Made by a program: the position numbers and the translations under genes. From positions 1 to 45,704 of the forward strand of contig NZ_FQVI01000031.1 of the NCBI RefSeq assembly GCF_900129135.1: a stretch of 45,704 nt of DNA, read 5' to 3'. Source of the DNA: Lactonifactor longoviformis DSM 17459 (lineage in GTDB: Bacteria; Bacillota; Clostridia; Lachnospirales; Lachnospiraceae). The notes beneath the pieces were generated by a model. The model was not told the DNA's origin, did not search any database, and worked only from the letters and a program-made list of their open reading frames with translations. This document shows, one piece after another, positions 31,728-40,596 of this stretch (position 1 is its first letter; each line of letters starts with the position of its first letter).

Positions 31728-33599
31728 CTATTTATCCTCCCATCTTAGTGTAAGGCGGTTGTCCTTTGCCGGAGCTATGGTGCCGGCCTGCCTGACCGCT
31801 TCAGTGACCAAATCAATATTACTGCCCAGCCCGCTGTAAGTATCCAGAGTAGACGAAATATAGGATTCATCAATAGAAGCCCCCCAAGCAGCAACCGTGT
31901 ATATCTTATCATCTTCAATTTCACAGCCGTGTGTTAAGGTTAGCTCTAAGACATTCTCATTCATATCACGCCAGGGAGCGTATTCCATGACAAGACCGGA
32001 GAATGCGTACATAGCGTTTATCTCCGCACCGTTGATAATGGGATGCTCCATAAGTTTTTTTATATTCGCCCCAGTAATCTCATAGGTCGTAAGATAATCT
32101 TCGGCGCCCAGCCCGCGCAGATAAAACGGATACAGCATTGTCACGTCACCCTCATAGAATTTTGCAAGATTTCCTTCGTAATAGGTGCCGTGGGGAATAA
32201 GAGCGATATCCGCTCCGGTTGCAGACCGCATAGCGTCCGCAATAAAGCAGCTGGTTTCCAGTATACTAAATTCCTCGGCTGCGGTTCCCGCGGACTCCTC
32301 CGGCTCCTGAGAGGCCAAGATTTTTTTATACAGGGCATCCGTTTCGTCAATGACCTGCTCCAGGGACAGCTCCCCCTCTAAATACCCCTTCATAGTTTGA
32401 TTGTGAAGATCATTTCCAATTCTGTCTGCAAAAAAGATCCGTCCGTTTTCAATACACGCTTGTACATCCCAGAACTCTTCCCTTAAATTTGCCTGAGCAG
32501 ATTTCACGCTGCTTAGGCCGGAATAAAGCTCCAGCAAGACATCCTGGCCTTCGTTGGTGCTGAGAAATCCAAAAATATCCAGCAGAATCTGCGCCTTATC
32601 AGAGTCCTCCATGGATGCTTTGGAAAGCGCCATACTCCGCCCCGGCAGCATCTGCATCCACCGTTCCCCGGGAGTATTGGAGGGATAGCCAAAAAAGCCA
32701 ATCTCGCACTCCGGATTTTCGTCTTCATACAGGGAAAACATCGTCAGTTGTTCCGGCAGCATGGCAATCTCGCCGGCGTATAGCGCATGGCGGTTTTGCG
32801 TCAAGCTGGAGGAGAAGTCTTCCTCCAGCACAATACCACGGTCATAGAGTGTTTTGTGCGCCTCAAAATACGGCTCCAGCAAGCCTTCGCAGGAGGCTTG
32901 GCCGTCGCAAAACAGATCGTACTGCTCCTGCTTTTCTATAGAGGAAAAAACAGCGCGGTTGCTGAACCCCAGGCCCACCCCATCCATAGAATATTTAAAG
33001 CAAGGAACAAAGGGGCGGATCCCCTGAGCAGAAATTTCGTCACAAAGGGTGTAAAATTCGTCGATTGTCTCCGGAATTTCCCAACCGTGCTCTTCAAACA
33101 GACTCTTGTTATAAAAGATGCCTTGTACCGAGCTGTTAACCGGGAGCTGATAAAGCTTTCCGTCAGAGCTGAGGTCATTCAGTGCGGACTGGTTGTACCG
33201 GGAGGTAAAATCCTCAGCCGATAAATCATAAAAAATATTGCTGATGCTCGCCCCATCTCTGATAATGCCTGTGAAGACAATATCCGTTAAATCTCTCTGG
33301 ACCCCGGGATGCTTTATGTGATTCTGAATGTCGGGAATACTGGCCTGTTCCAGGACAACGATGTCAACGCCGGGGAATTCTTCCTCAATGGCAAGCTCCA
33401 CCGGCTCCGGATTGCAGGGTGCGTATACACCGATCGTGATAACCGTTTTCTCAAAATCCACCGGCTTATAGGTCAAAATTTCATTTTCCGCGCAGAAGCG
33501 CGCCTCTATTTCCCCTTTGTGCGGCGTACCGGCACAGCCAGCTATCCCCAGCAGCATGGCACCTGCCAGGAATGTACTTACTAGTCCTTGCTTTTTCAC
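31728..33599 (-). CDS. Lipoprotein: solute-binding domain fused to a 5'-nucleotidase C-terminal domain
   Basis: A 623-residue lipoprotein. The start is the GTG at 33599, eight bases after AAGGAGG; the longer frame to 33695 has no ribosome site and hides the signal. The lipobox is GIAGC with Cys22. Residues about 40-435 form a family-1 (sugar ABC type) solute-binding domain (FYNKSLFEEHGWEIPETIDEFY). Residues about 442-623 match the 5'-nucleotidase C-terminal domain: ETSCFIADAMRSATGADIAL, YEGDVTMLYPF, YEITGANIKKLME, YAFSGLVMEY and KIYTVAA. The N-terminal metallophosphatase domain of true 5'-nucleotidases is absent, so catalysis is unlikely. It sits between two sensor kinase genes with no permeases nearby, so it is probably an extracellular sensing partner and not a transporter subunit. 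Confidence 0.85.
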   Translation of the reverse strand: MKKQGLVSTFLAGAMLLGIAGCAGTPHKGEIEARFCAENEILTYKPVDFEKTVITIGVYAPCNPEPVELAIEEEFPGVDIVVLEQASIPDIQNHIKHPGVQRDLTDIVFTGIIRDGASISNIFYDLSAEDFTSRYNQSALNDLSSDGKLYQLPVNSSVQGIFYNKSLFEEHGWEIPETIDEFYTLCDEISAQGIRPFVPCFKYSMDGVGLGFSNRAVFSSIEKQEQYDLFCDGQASCEGLLEPYFEAHKTLYDRGIVLEEDFSSSLTQNRHALYAGEIAMLPEQLTMFSLYEDENPECEIGFFGYPSNTPGERWMQMLPGRSMALSKASMEDSDKAQILLDIFGFLSTNEGQDVLLELYSGLSSVKSAQANLREEFWDVQACIENGRIFFADRIGNDLHNQTMKGYLEGELSLEQVIDETDALYKKILASQEPEESAGTAAEEFSILETSCFIADAMRSATGADIALIPHGTYYEGNLAKFYEGDVTMLYPFYLRGLGAEDYLTTYEITGANIKKLMEHPIINGAEINAMYAFSGLVMEYAPWRDMNENVLELTLTHGCEIEDDKIYTVAAWGASIDESYISSTLDTYSGLGSNIDLVTEAVRQAGTIAPAKDNRLTLRWEDK

Positions 33600-33612
33600 A
33601 GGGAGTTCCTCC

Positions 33613-35751
33613 TTAATGTATATATTTGACGAATACTCTTTTGACAGTGTCGATATCCACCGGCTTACTGATATGTGCCTGCATACCGTGGGCAAGAGAA
33701 TTTTCTACATCTTCTTCAAACGCATTTGCTGAGAGGGCAACAATAGGGATGCTTTGACTGTCCGTATGTGAAGTGCCCCGTATGGCGGCAGCGGCATCCA
33801 GCCCATTCATCACCGGCATCTGTATGTCCATTAAAATCATGGAGTAATACCCGCTGGCAGAATTTTGGAACCGTTCCAAGGCCTCCGCACCATTTTCTGC
33901 CCCATCAATCAACACTCCAAGCTCCGTTAGCAAATCTGTAATAATCTCACGGTTAATTTCGTTGTCCTCCGCCAGCAGAATTCTCTTTCCAATCAGATAC
34001 GCAGGCATTGGCACCGTATCATGGTTCTTCTCTTTCTCTGTTGCCTCACTCAGTACGGTCCGTTCCAGCAAAAGTTCAATGACGAATTTGCTCCCTTGCA
34101 TCAATTTACTCTCCGCATAGATGGTGCCGTTCATCAGCGTCACCAGACTGTGTACGATTGCCAGCCCCAGGCCGCTGCCTACATGGGACGAGGTGAGGGA
34201 GGATTGTGCCTGTTCAAAAGGATGAAACATCTGCCGCATAAACTCGTCGCTCATCCCAATCCCTGTATCCTCCACCACAAAGCAAGCCTTCGTATATTCC
34301 CCGTTTACCCTCTCCTCACGATAGGTAAAAGTCACGGTTCCATGCTCGGGGGTAAATTTGATGGCATTAGAGAGCAGATTGACAAGACATTGCTTAATGC
34401 GGACCGGATCTCCCAAAAATCCTCTATGAAATGTGTCAGGACAGTCCAGACGGAAATTCAGCCCTTTCTCCCCGGATGGATACGTTTCCAGCTGAACCAC
34501 AGTCTCCAGCAATTCCTTCATATCAAAAGCCGTGCTTGTGACCCGCAGCTTTCCGCTCTCGATCCGGCTCATATCCAAAACGTCATTGATGATAGAGATC
34601 AGATATTCACCAGACATCTTTGCTTTTCGCGCACAATCCGCCACAAGATCCGGCTTGTATGGGTTATGCAGCACCAGATCGTTCAGCCCGATCACAGCCG
34701 TCAGCGGTGTGCGGATATCATGGGATACCTTATTCATAAAATCACTCTTTAGGTTGGCTTTTGCCTGTTCCAGCTTGCTTTGCTGCCCTTTTTTCACAAA
34801 ATAATAGATCCACACCAGGGCCAGAGCCACCACAGTTGAGAGTGTAAGCCCGATCATTATGATTACATTCCGCATCCCATCGTAGGTAGTTCGGGCTGTG
34901 ATTGAAATGGGGACGACTATGACAATGCTGTTGCCCCCGCTTTCCGGAAAGCTTTGTATCCGCCAGGTCTCCCCTTTTATCTTTGCGATGAACTCCACTT
35001 TCCCCTGATTTTTTAGTCCCTTCTGCAGTGCAAGAACCTGCTGCTCGTCCACTTGCATTTCCTGCAGTATTTTCAGCAGATTATAACCGCCAAAATAGTG
35101 ATTGGCCGTGGTGCTGGTCGGCCGGAGCTTAATCACCCCCTGGGGATCCACCACATAGGAAGCGCCCTGATTTTCGTATAGGGCGGTGGATGCATTCCTG
35201 GCATAAGTACTGGAATCCACCAGTATGAAAACACCTGCCATTTTTTGGCCGCCTATCTCCGTATTCCGCAGAGGAGCCATAAAAACCCAAAAGTCACCTT
35301 TCGTCTGTACCGTGCAGAAATCCGTCCGGGTTTCATCCGAGGTTTTCAGCTTCTTGATTTCTTTCGACTCGGAAAGTACGACTTTTTCTCCTGTGAGGGA
35401 GGTGCAGGTGCCATCCTCAGCCAACAAGTATAACTGGTCAAAGCCCAGAAGCAGTTCTTGTCCCTGTTCCAGCGACTGCACATGATTACTCATTATGACA
35501 AGTGCCGCCTGCCGTATCTTATCCTCATAATTTGCTCTCAGCAGGCGCAGCTTTTCCGAGATAAGAATACTCATTTGCTCAATGGAGACGATACGCTCAC
35601 TTTGAATGGATTGATTTAAATGCCTGTATGCAGCAGTAAGCAAAAAAGCATCAAATAAAAGCAGTAATGTCAGCAGGATAGTTATCCACCTAAACCAGGG
35701 TAAAATATCCACCCCTATCTTTTTGACTTTCCGATTCTTTCCCCTGATCAT
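33613..35751 (-). CDS. Hybrid sensor histidine kinase, Cache-like sensor
   Basis: A 712-residue membrane kinase. Membrane segments lie at about residues 20-42 and 300-322, enclosing an extracellular domain of roughly 250 residues that looks like a double Cache fold (YVVDPQGVIKLRP). Then come HisKA with MNKVSHDIRTPLTAVIG, HATPase with NLLSNAIKF, DTGIGM and GSGLGLAIV, and a receiver with LLAEDNEIN, MILMDIQMPVMNG, ALSAN and SKPV. No HPt domain is present. The start follows GGGAGG. The stop is 13 bp before the lipoprotein GTG, so the two are surely cotranscribed. The kinase may read the ligand state of that lipoprotein. Confidence 0.92.
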   Translation of the reverse strand: MIRGKNRKVKKIGVDILPWFRWITILLTLLLLFDAFLLTAAYRHLNQSIQSERIVSIEQMSILISEKLRLLRANYEDKIRQAALVIMSNHVQSLEQGQELLLGFDQLYLLAEDGTCTSLTGEKVVLSESKEIKKLKTSDETRTDFCTVQTKGDFWVFMAPLRNTEIGGQKMAGVFILVDSSTYARNASTALYENQGASYVVDPQGVIKLRPTSTTANHYFGGYNLLKILQEMQVDEQQVLALQKGLKNQGKVEFIAKIKGETWRIQSFPESGGNSIVIVVPISITARTTYDGMRNVIIMIGLTLSTVVALALVWIYYFVKKGQQSKLEQAKANLKSDFMNKVSHDIRTPLTAVIGLNDLVLHNPYKPDLVADCARKAKMSGEYLISIINDVLDMSRIESGKLRVTSTAFDMKELLETVVQLETYPSGEKGLNFRLDCPDTFHRGFLGDPVRIKQCLVNLLSNAIKFTPEHGTVTFTYREERVNGEYTKACFVVEDTGIGMSDEFMRQMFHPFEQAQSSLTSSHVGSGLGLAIVHSLVTLMNGTIYAESKLMQGSKFVIELLLERTVLSEATEKEKNHDTVPMPAYLIGKRILLAEDNEINREIITDLLTELGVLIDGAENGAEALERFQNSASGYYSMILMDIQMPVMNGLDAAAAIRGTSHTDSQSIPIVALSANAFEEDVENSLAHGMQAHISKPVDIDTVKRVFVKYIH

Positions 35752-35800
35752 GATTTACCTCCCGCCCTTCTGCGTTTACCGGCAGGGCATTTGTATTCTA

Positions 35801-37270
35801 TCATTTCCACAGCTCAGATCCATCATATATACTCTTAACTGTTTTCCAGTAGTCTAACCGTTTGCACTCTTCAATCGTAAGTTGATGGGTATACCAAAAC
35901 ATCTCTGCGGCCTGTTTTGCAAATGCACTTCGCTCTCCCCTAAGCAATGCTTCTGCGGCCTCTGTGCACTTTCGGTGCAGCGCAAGCTTTTTGGATGCAT
36001 TGCCGCTGTTTACCAGCTTTGGTATCTTTCGGCCCATTCGGTAATTCCTGAGTATAACGGTGTAGACGGATTGCAGGGCTTCATATGGGATATGCTCTGT
36101 CAAAAATTCCAGAAGAACAATAGGTGCAGGCTGATATAAATTACCGATTTTTTTCGCTTCCTCTAACTTCCGGAGCAAATCCTGCATTTGCTCAAATGAA
36201 ACATGACCCGCAACATGATATGCCGTTCCCTCTGCCGTAAGAGAAAGCAGCTCCAAACACTCTATAAATCTTCTTATATGGCTGGCAATTAACTTAGGAT
36301 CCACATAAATATCATGTAACGTCTGCACATCTGTAGAAACAAATATCCCTTTGCCCGGGGTTGCCTCTACAATGCCCCAATCCTGCAGACATCTGACAGC
36401 TTGAGTAGTCGTGTTTACACTGACGCCGTATTGCTTCTGCATCCGGGCATGAGATGGCAGCCTGTCTCCGGGCTGATAGTAACCGATAGAGATAAGTCCC
36501 AGAATATCCAGATACACACTGGAATAACGCTCTTCCGCCGTTTTCATCCATTTGTCGAGGCCTTGAACGCCGATGCGAAAAGGCGAGTCAGCAGGAACGT
36601 AACATGCAAAATCCTCTCTTGAGATCGTAATTCTATGGATATCTGTTAGAAAATCCTTAATAGCATCGCTTGCAGGGGTTGCTTTTCTGCTTTTGGCTGT
36701 AAAGTCAATAAGCGCTTTCTGATATGCAATACGTGAATCAAAATTGTTTTCCCTATATTCCAGCTCTAAAAATCCAAGACAATCCACTGTATGAAGGCTC
36801 AGCTCATTTTCACATCTGGCGATAAAAAAACGCCAGAAAAGTTTAGAATTTTTCCAGAATAATTTCGGCAGTTCAGGATCCAATTGCCTGGCGATCCTTT
36901 CAGGAATATCCCAATCGCTCTTGCTGCACAGTGAAATCCCCCGGCAGATAAGAGGATAGCAGAGTATTTCGGCTGTTTTTAAAATATCGGTCATAACCGG
37001 AACATTTGGTTCTTTTAAATTATCCGCAGAGTGTCTTTCCCCGGTCTCCTGATCAAAAATAACAAGGGAAGGCTGCCGCTCCTTTGTCTCAATTAGTCCT
37101 GCGTCAGACAACATTGCAACCACCCGGCGAATCGTTTTATTTGAGACTTTGTACTCCCTGCAGAGTTCAGTATAGGAGGGAAGAACCGAGCCTTTCGGCA
37201 TCCGCCCCGTTTCAATTTTGTTCTTTAGTATTTCAAATATTCTGTCATATTGAAATTTATCGTACTTCAT
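35801..37270 (-). CDS. Transcriptional regulator with two GntR-type DNA-binding domains
   Basis: A 489-residue protein carrying two winged-helix domains of the GntR class. The first is at residues about 5-70 (GSVLPSYTELCREYKVSNKTIRRV) and the second at about 248-315 (GDRLPSHARMQKQYGVSVNTTTQAVRCLQDWGIVEATPGKGIFV). Between and after them are helical stretches of about 170 residues each with no domain I recognise. Ordinary GntR proteins have one such domain, at the N-terminus. The start overlaps the stop of the HD-GYP/GGDEF gene (ATGA). It is the most likely transcriptional output of the operon, but no receiver domain links it to the kinases. Confidence 0.85.
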   Translation of the reverse strand: MKYDKFQYDRIFEILKNKIETGRMPKGSVLPSYTELCREYKVSNKTIRRVVAMLSDAGLIETKERQPSLVIFDQETGERHSADNLKEPNVPVMTDILKTAEILCYPLICRGISLCSKSDWDIPERIARQLDPELPKLFWKNSKLFWRFFIARCENELSLHTVDCLGFLELEYRENNFDSRIAYQKALIDFTAKSRKATPASDAIKDFLTDIHRITISREDFACYVPADSPFRIGVQGLDKWMKTAEERYSSVYLDILGLISIGYYQPGDRLPSHARMQKQYGVSVNTTTQAVRCLQDWGIVEATPGKGIFVSTDVQTLHDIYVDPKLIASHIRRFIECLELLSLTAEGTAYHVAGHVSFEQMQDLLRKLEEAKKIGNLYQPAPIVLLEFLTEHIPYEALQSVYTVILRNYRMGRKIPKLVNSGNASKKLALHRKCTEAAEALLRGERSAFAKQAAEMFWYTHQLTIEECKRLDYWKTVKSIYDGSELWK

Positions 37271-39339
37271 CTCGCATCTACCTCATAAGATATTTCTTCT
37301 GATAAAACAGATAAAAAGTTATCCATGGAATCGTCATACATACAATAGCAATTTCGCCCTTTATGTTTGGCTGCATAAAGCGCCTGATCTGCACTCTGAA
37401 ACAGATCGCTGTACTCTATGGCATGTACAGGAAAAAGAGCCACGCCCATACTGGCGCTAATAACAAATCCCCCATAAACTCCGCCAAGTGATCGAAATAC
37501 ACGGTCCGCAACAGGTGAAATTTCGTTTGTATATTCCACAAAAACCAAAAATTCATCTCCGCCGATTCTGGCAACGATATCCGAATTCCGAACCGAGTGC
37601 TTTAATCTGCGGGCTACCTCCTCAAGCACTTTATCTCCAAACATATGTCCATATAAATCATTGGCATTTTTAAAAAAATCCAAGTCAAACACCATAAGTG
37701 CATATTTTTTATCGGAACCGTATGTATTCCCTAGAATCTCCTGTACCTTGCTTCGTGCATAATTCCTGCGATACAGGCCGGTCACGTCATCGATACTTGC
37801 AATCTGCTTAAGATGAGCAAGCTGAGTCACCTCATCATGAATATCTGTGCATTTCCCAATAGCACCTGTGACAACGGTTGAATCACCGCCTCTCCAAAGG
37901 GGGCGTGCAACAATCTTAAACCACCGCCATTGTCCGTTAATGCACAGGCAGTATTTTTCCGTTACCGTAGGGGCGCCAGGTGATTTATGGCGGAGCTTAC
38001 TGCGTAAATCCATATAATCTTCAATCTTTATCACCTGTCTGAACTGTTTATTCTCTGCCAAATGAACCATAATCTCCGGCAGCTTTAGCTGGGCAGCACC
38101 CCATTCAGACAGCATCAGCATGTCCGGCTGGCGGTCATACTCAAACAAGATTTCATTGGACATCGCAGAAAAGAACCTGTGTTTAATACGTTCCTGTTCT
38201 AAGAGTGCCAATGTTCGATTGGAAGCCTCACCTCTCTGCAGCAGATTTCGGGTAATCTCTTTCACCTCTTCTTTTGTTGCATATCTAAGAGAACGCACTT
38301 TTAGCTCTTTTTCTAAGGCAGGGCCAATATCCCTAAGACATTCCAAAAGCAGCGGATTAAATGCACCGCAGTACCCGCTGAAAATCATCTCCAGCGCCTC
38401 TTTGTGGGGATAGGCCTCTTTATATACACGGGCATGGGTCATAGCATCATACACATCCGCAAGAGAAACCACCTGCGCCTCAATAGGGATTTCATCACCC
38501 ACAAGGCCGTCAGGATATCCCTTCCCGTCATATCTCTCGTGATGCCATCGGCAAATATCTCTTGCGATCCTCACAAGTTCCTCGCCGGGATAATGCCGCG
38601 TTTTTTCCAGCATATCTGCCCCGATCAAACTGTGTTTTTTCATAATCTCATATTCTTCAGGAGTGAGCCTTGCAGGCTTATTTAGTATTTTCTCATCAAT
38701 GGAGATCTTACCAATATCATGCAGTGCGGAAGCATTCGCAATCAGCAGAATTTCAGACTGAAGATAGCTGTATTCAGCATACCGAATACAAAGCTGCTTT
38801 AACAGCATTTCAGTAATGGTACGGATAGTAAGGACATGCATTCCGCTTTCCCCATTACGGAACTCTACAATGTGGCTTAAAACCTCAACCATAATGAGAT
38901 TGCTTTTTTCTTTTTCTAACACCTGCTCTGTCACAGCATTTTCAAGAAACTTTTGCTTGGAGTAAAGCATAATGGTGTTGGAAACACGCCGTCTGATTGT
39001 TTTCGGATCAAAGGGACGATTGACGTATTCCGTTGCCCCTAAATCATAGGCGGCATCGGTATAGGCAGCAGCAGTTTCCGACGAAATAATGATAACCGGA
39101 ATTCTCTCTATCCACTCGTTCTTGTTCATCATCACCAGGACTTCAAACCCATCCATCTCCGGCATGACAATATCCAGCAAAACCAGGGAGAGCTCAAAGT
39201 GATGGCGTTCCATAAGCTTTAATGCCTCTAAACCATTCTCCGCCTCCATAATTTCATATTCATCGCAGAGCATATCTGCGAGTAAAGAACGATTCAGCTC
39301 TGAGTCATCAACGATCAGAATTTTCTTTTGGAGTTTCAT
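37267..39339 (-). CDS. Response regulator with HD-GYP, PAS-like and GGDEF domains
   Basis: About 690 residues. In order: receiver (about 5-125, VDDSELN, LLDIVMPEMDG, NRPF), HD-GYP (about 165-350, HDIGKISI, HSLIGADML, HHERYDGKGYPDGL, LADVYDAMTHARVY), a PAS-like region (about 395-520) and GGDEF (about 525-680). The active-site GGDEF in VARIGGDEFLVF is intact, and RNSD five residues upstream fits the inhibitory RxxD site. Both c-di-GMP synthesis and breakdown motifs therefore look functional. The start is taken at 39339 because GAGAGG lies eight bases before it; an ATG at 39363 has no ribosome site. The receiver has Lys replaced in the expected K-P-F position by Arg (NRPF), which may change its phosphorylation behaviour. 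Confidence 0.92.
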   Translation of the reverse strand: MKLQKKILIVDDSELNRSLLADMLCDEYEIMEAENGLEALKLMERHHFELSLVLLDIVMPEMDGFEVLVMMNKNEWIERIPVIIISSETAAAYTDAAYDLGATEYVNRPFDPKTIRRRVSNTIMLYSKQKFLENAVTEQVLEKEKSNLIMVEVLSHIVEFRNGESGMHVLTIRTITEMLLKQLCIRYAEYSYLQSEILLIANASALHDIGKISIDEKILNKPARLTPEEYEIMKKHSLIGADMLEKTRHYPGEELVRIARDICRWHHERYDGKGYPDGLVGDEIPIEAQVVSLADVYDAMTHARVYKEAYPHKEALEMIFSGYCGAFNPLLLECLRDIGPALEKELKVRSLRYATKEEVKEITRNLLQRGEASNRTLALLEQERIKHRFFSAMSNEILFEYDRQPDMLMLSEWGAAQLKLPEIMVHLAENKQFRQVIKIEDYMDLRSKLRHKSPGAPTVTEKYCLCINGQWRWFKIVARPLWRGGDSTVVTGAIGKCTDIHDEVTQLAHLKQIASIDDVTGLYRRNYARSKVQEILGNTYGSDKKYALMVFDLDFFKNANDLYGHMFGDKVLEEVARRLKHSVRNSDIVARIGGDEFLVFVEYTNEISPVADRVFRSLGGVYGGFVISASMGVALFPVHAIEYSDLFQSADQALYAAKHKGRNCYCMYDDSMDNFLSVLSEEISYEVDAR

Positions 39340-39753
39340 CCTATCATCCTCTCTGGTAATCATTGTTCACATCATCCATGCATCTTTGAACCGGTGCATA
39401 AACCGCAATGCAAAACAACCCTTTTCATGTATGTGCTGCACAGCACTTCTCCAGACAACCCCTTTAACTGCCCCAGAAAAAGGACTCTCCTGATACGTCT
39501 ATGTTTCATTCGACAAGTTCCGTCCTGTGTACCTTTACCAAATAAGTTTATCACGCAAGATTATAAAAGTCAATTTACAGCGCAGCTATAACAGCAAAAA
39601 ATTACATAGATAAGGAAACTTCTCTTCAGAACATAAAAAAGACACTATGACTTTCTGTGTAAAAGTCATAATGCCCTTGCATTACCTTGAAATTTTCTTT
39701 CTAAATAACAGCACTGTCTATAACTAAATATGTTCCAACGTATGTCCCGACAC
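39340..39753. other. 414-bp intergenic region
   Basis: It lies upstream of the signalling operon and downstream of the sugar ABC operon on the same strand. It should contain the promoter of the former and the terminator of the latter. A candidate terminator is listed at 39635-39670. I could not pick a convincing promoter box pair. No gene is visible. Confidence 0.4.
39635..39670 (-). terminator. Possible terminator of the sugar ABC operon
   Basis: TATGACTTT (39646-39654) and AAAGTCATA (39662-39670) form a perfect 9-bp stem around a 7-base loop. On the minus strand six T follow (opposite the A-run at 39635-39640) after a five-base gap GTGTC. The stem is AT-rich and the gap is not ideal, so strength is uncertain. 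It is 84 bp beyond the second permease stop. Confidence 0.5.
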
Positions 39754-40596
39754 CTATCCTTTTACCGCTCCTGCAGTCATCCCGCCTATAATATACTTCT
39801 GCAGAATCACATAAAAAATCAATTCCGGAAGCATAATCATCAGACTGGCCGCAATGATTCCGCTGTAATCCATGGAATACTGTCCCTTGAACATGGACGC
39901 CATCAGCGATACGGTATTCAGGCTGCTGTCCTGTATAAAGGTGGAGGCAAAGGGAAATTCATTGTAAATATATACTGCATTAAAAATTACAATTGTCACA
40001 AAGGTAGGCTTCATAACCGGAATCACTACTCTTGTGCATAATTTAAAAAGATTACATCCGTCAATGATTGCTGCTTCCTCCAGTTCCCCCGGAAGATCTC
40101 TTAAGAATCCGGTAAACAGCAATGTGTTAAAAGAAATGTTAACCGCAACATAAGGCAGAATCAACCCCAGTCTGGTCCCTAAAATCCCAATTAAGGAATC
40201 AATTCTATAAATTGGGAACAGCAGTACGTAGATAGGAATTGCGATACCGATCAGCAGAAATAAATACAAGTTTTCCGAGTTCTTTCTCTTCTTAAACGAC
40301 ATTCTGGCAATCGCAAAGGAACTCATAAAAGTAAAAGCAATGCTGAAGAATGTGGACACTATAACCAGTAATAGTGTATTAAAATACATACTACCAAAAT
40401 CAATCGTGTCCATTGCTCTCTGATAATTGTCAAAGTTCAGAACTTGAGGCAGAGAGAGCGGACTGTTCACAATCTCATTATTCGATTTAAACGAAAGCAG
40501 TATTGCCCATAAAATTGGTATCAGCAGCAGCAGGATCAGTGCTGCCAGGCCAATATAGAATATCATTCCTCTCCAGGAAATTCTCTTCTCTCTCAT
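39754..40596 (-). CDS. Carbohydrate ABC transporter permease (MalG type)
   Basis: A 280-residue inner-membrane permease with six hydrophobic segments. The EAA loop that contacts the ATPase is visible as LPGELEEAAIIDGCNLFKLCTRVVIPVMKP. It overlaps the first permease gene by 4 bp. The partner ATPase is not encoded here; Firmicutes often use a shared MsmX/MsmK-type ATPase encoded elsewhere. Confidence 0.93.
   Translation of the reverse strand: MREKRISWRGMIFYIGLAALILLLLIPILWAILLSFKSNNEIVNSPLSLPQVLNFDNYQRAMDTIDFGSMYFNTLLLVIVSTFFSIAFTFMSSFAIARMSFKKRKNSENLYLFLLIGIAIPIYVLLFPIYRIDSLIGILGTRLGLILPYVAVNISFNTLLFTGFLRDLPGELEEAAIIDGCNLFKLCTRVVIPVMKPTFVTIVIFNAVYIYNEFPFASTFIQDSSLNTVSLMASMFKGQYSMDYSGIIAASLMIMLPELIFYVILQKYIIGGMTAGAVKG

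Noticed and set aside
31728-33599. Catalytic 5'-nucleotidase
   Set aside because: Only the C-terminal substrate domain is present. The metal-binding phosphatase domain (D-x-H, N-H-E motifs) is absent, so hydrolysis is not expected.
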